NCBI GenBank assembly: GCA_947377625.1
Contig: CANCGR010000113.1
Coordinates: forward strand, 1-7,515
Reading direction: 5' to 3'
DNA: 7,515 nt
Source of the DNA: Gammaproteobacteria bacterium
GTDB taxonomy: Bacteria; Pseudomonadota; Gammaproteobacteria; Pseudomonadales; Pseudohongiellaceae
Of the stretch, positions 6,636 through 7,515 are shown piece by piece (within the stretch, counting starts at the first letter, position 1; each line of letters opens with the position of its first letter). The notes beneath the pieces are model-generated. The model saw nothing but the letters and a program-made list of their open reading frames with translations. It was not told the DNA's origin and made no database searches. The position numbers and the translations under genes were made by a program.

Positions 6636-6900
6636 CAATAGCCTGCCGCAGTTGCGCCAAAGTCATTGCGTGGATTTCCAATATCTTCAGTGCACAGCCA
6701 TGACCAGCCACAATCGTGATAGCACTCGCAGCAATTCCCAGCTTTGCTGCCAGCAACGCGATGACGGCCTCGTTGGCGCGGCCTTTTTCGGGCGGTGCGT
6801 TTACCTTGATTTTCAGTTTGTCACCCAGCCACTCGATGCCAGTGCGCGTGGCGCCGGGGATGACTTTTATATGAATGCGCACGCTGCTGTGATTGCTCAT
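6631..6900 (-). CDS. yggU: YggU/DUF167 family protein
   Basis: 89-residue cytoplasmic protein of the conserved DUF167/YggU family, whose function is not established. The family core is clear: VRIHIKVIPGATRTGIEW, then LKIKVNAPPEKGRANEAVIALLA, then ITIVAGHGCALKILEI. The usual G-x-[ST]-x-R-x-K type end motif is altered: here GHGCALK lacks the arginine. The start is set at ATG 6900 (MSNHSSV). A longer TTG start at 6924 would lie in the -10 element of the probable promoter, so it is unlikely. The stop (6631-6633) overlaps the phased half-site array. Transcription is away from the receptor-like gene at 7385. Confidence 0.85.
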   Translation of the reverse strand: MSNHSSVRIHIKVIPGATRTGIEWLGDKLKIKVNAPPEKGRANEAVIALLAAKLGIAASAITIVAGHGCALKILEIHAMTLAQLRQAIA

Positions 6901-6918
6901 GTGCTTACGATAGCACGC

Positions 6919-6946
6919 ATTCAAAATGCGGCAGAGTGCATGTCAA
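6919..6946 (-). promoter_or_regulatory. sigma-70-type promoter for yggU
   Basis: On the - strand a perfect -35 TTGACA (6941-6946) is followed after 16 nt by TTGAAT (6919-6924), 4 of 6 matches to TATAAT. Transcription would begin near 6912 and give a leader of about 12 nt before ATG 6900. A short leader with a weak GTAAG ribosome site is consistent. Confidence 0.5.
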
Positions 6947-6968
6947 GATAACCGACCGGAACAGAAAA

Positions 6969-6985
6969 AATTCCATTTCGGAATT
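6969..6985. repeat. inverted repeat AATTCC-N5-GGAATT
   Basis: Perfect 6-bp arms with a 5-bp centre (ATTTC), lying just upstream of the yggU -35 element. It could be an operator for either divergent gene; there is no further support. Confidence 0.3.
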
Positions 6986-7227
6986 ATGAAAAATTAATGA
7001 CTGAAAATTCTCATTGACTTCATTGGCAGCAATGATTTCAATCCCGCATGAGAGGGGAGAAATAAAAAAACCGGCAGAGCGCCAACGTAGTGCTCTGACC
7101 AAGAAGTACCGAACGGTATGGTTCGTCACAACTGGTTGTCGTGTTTTGTCGTGCAAGAATCATAAGAAGTTTGGTTTGCTCTGTAGTCCCGGAAATTTTG
7201 CCAATATCGGCCAGCGCTGACTGGTCA

Positions 7228-7254
7228 CCGTAGGTACTACTGTAGGTGCTACGG
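7228..7254. repeat. tandem palindromes GTAG-N3-CTAC, twice, nested in CCGTAG...CTACGG
   Basis: GTAGGTACTAC (7230-7240) and GTAGGTGCTAC (7242-7252) are separated by one base, match in 10 of 11 positions, and are each palindromic. The whole block is also bounded by inverted CCGTAG (7228-7233) and CTACGG (7249-7254). It lies about 130 nt upstream of the receptor-like start. It could be a dimer-binding site with two repeats or an RNA stem with an internal loop. Confidence 0.45.
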
Positions 7255-7372
7255 CTATCATGCGTTGGCTTTGCTGTAATGCTTTCAAGTTCCCTCTCTT
7301 TGGTGTGTCAGTCGAATTTTCCGGATTAACCGGTCGACGCCTGCCAGCCAAATTTTTTACATTCAAATATCT

Positions 7373-7378
7373 GAGGGG
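7373..7378 (+). promoter_or_regulatory. Shine-Dalgarno GAGGGG before the receptor-like gene
   Basis: GAGGGG ends 6 nt before ATG 7385 and fixes the start of the gene that runs off the window. Confidence 0.6.
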
Positions 7379-7384
7379 ATACTA

Positions 7385-7515
7385 ATGAGAAGTTCAATTT
7401 TACAAAAATTCAAAGCCCGAGCTTTGGTGATTTCTGTTTCTGCTGCCACTGCCATGTTGGTGGCTACGCCGGCGCTGAGTGCGTCAGAGGTTGAAGAGAT
7501 TCAGGTTACCGGCAC
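7385..7515 (+). CDS. probable TonB-dependent receptor, N-terminus only (3' partial)
   Basis: Only 43 codons lie in the window. The protein begins with a basic N-terminus (MRSSILQKFKARA), then a hydrophobic signal peptide core (LVISVSAATAMLVATPALSA) with probable cleavage after Ala33, then SEVEEIQVTG. The EEIQVTG stretch just after a signal peptide is the typical TonB-box and plug entry of TonB-dependent receptors in gammaproteobacteria. ATG with a good GAGGGG site sets the start. Ligand and full length cannot be judged. It is divergent from yggU and shows no evident link to the first receptor. Confidence 0.7.
   Translation, partial: MRSSILQKFKARALVISVSAATAMLVATPALSASEVEEIQVTG

Larger units (their letters stand above)
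6947..7384. other. divergent intergenic region without a supported gene
   Basis: About 440 nt between the yggU promoter and the receptor-like gene. The left part is AT-rich. Short open frames (68 and 83 codons, with poor or no ribosome sites and no recognisable motifs) do not look like genes. A loose TTGACT-N17-TTCAAT on the + strand (7014-7042) could be a promoter for the gene at 7385 but is weak. Inverted repeats at 6969-6985, 7228-7254 and 7321-7333 (CCGG-N5-CCGG) suggest control sites. No RNA gene is recognised. Confidence 0.5.

Noticed and set aside
6905..7156. Open frames in the intergenic region (83 codons on -, and 68 codons on + at 7014-7220)
   Set aside because: No Shine-Dalgarno, no known motif, and the - frame runs across the yggU promoter.

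Overview
The window reads as chromosomal DNA of a Gram-negative bacterium, most likely a gammaproteobacterium. The grounds are two TonB-dependent outer-membrane receptors, a YggU/DUF167 protein, a GAF plus GGDEF-type protein, and moderate GC with good Shine-Dalgarno sequences. I cannot name a genus. No insertion sequence, phage gene, CRISPR array, tRNA or rRNA is visible.

Left block (1-3864, all + strand) is a tightly packed probable operon of five genes. They are an alpha/beta-hydrolase esterase whose start lies outside the window, a six-Asp-box beta-propeller, a MoaD/ThiS-type small protein ending in Gly-Gly, a RimJ/RimL-like GNAT acetyltransferase, and a GAF protein with a degenerate GGDEF domain. 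The propeller/MoaD-like and MoaD-like/acetyltransferase junctions both overlap by 8 nt, and both use a non-ATG start behind a clear Shine-Dalgarno sequence, which suggests translational coupling. The GGDEF-type protein has lost its catalytic signature (GAGQF) but keeps an RxxD inhibitory-site motif, so it looks like a c-di-GMP sensor rather than a synthase.

Middle block (3905-6900, all - strand), in order of transcription: a YggU/DUF167 protein, a small membrane-anchored His/Cys protein of DUF2946-like appearance, and a 723-residue TonB-dependent receptor. The last two look like one functional unit for uptake across the outer membrane, possibly of a metal or metal complex. Their upstream regions share a 13-bp motif with one mismatch. 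In addition, an array of three ACTTGT half-sites spaced exactly 11 bp lies upstream of the small protein.

Right block (6947-7515) is a long divergent intergenic region carrying several inverted repeats, among them a tandem pair of GTAG-N3-CTAC palindromes. It leads to the first 43 codons of a second TonB-receptor-like gene, which runs off the window. The most noteworthy items are the propeller/MoaD-like pair, the degenerate GGDEF protein with a kept I-site, and the phased half-site array.
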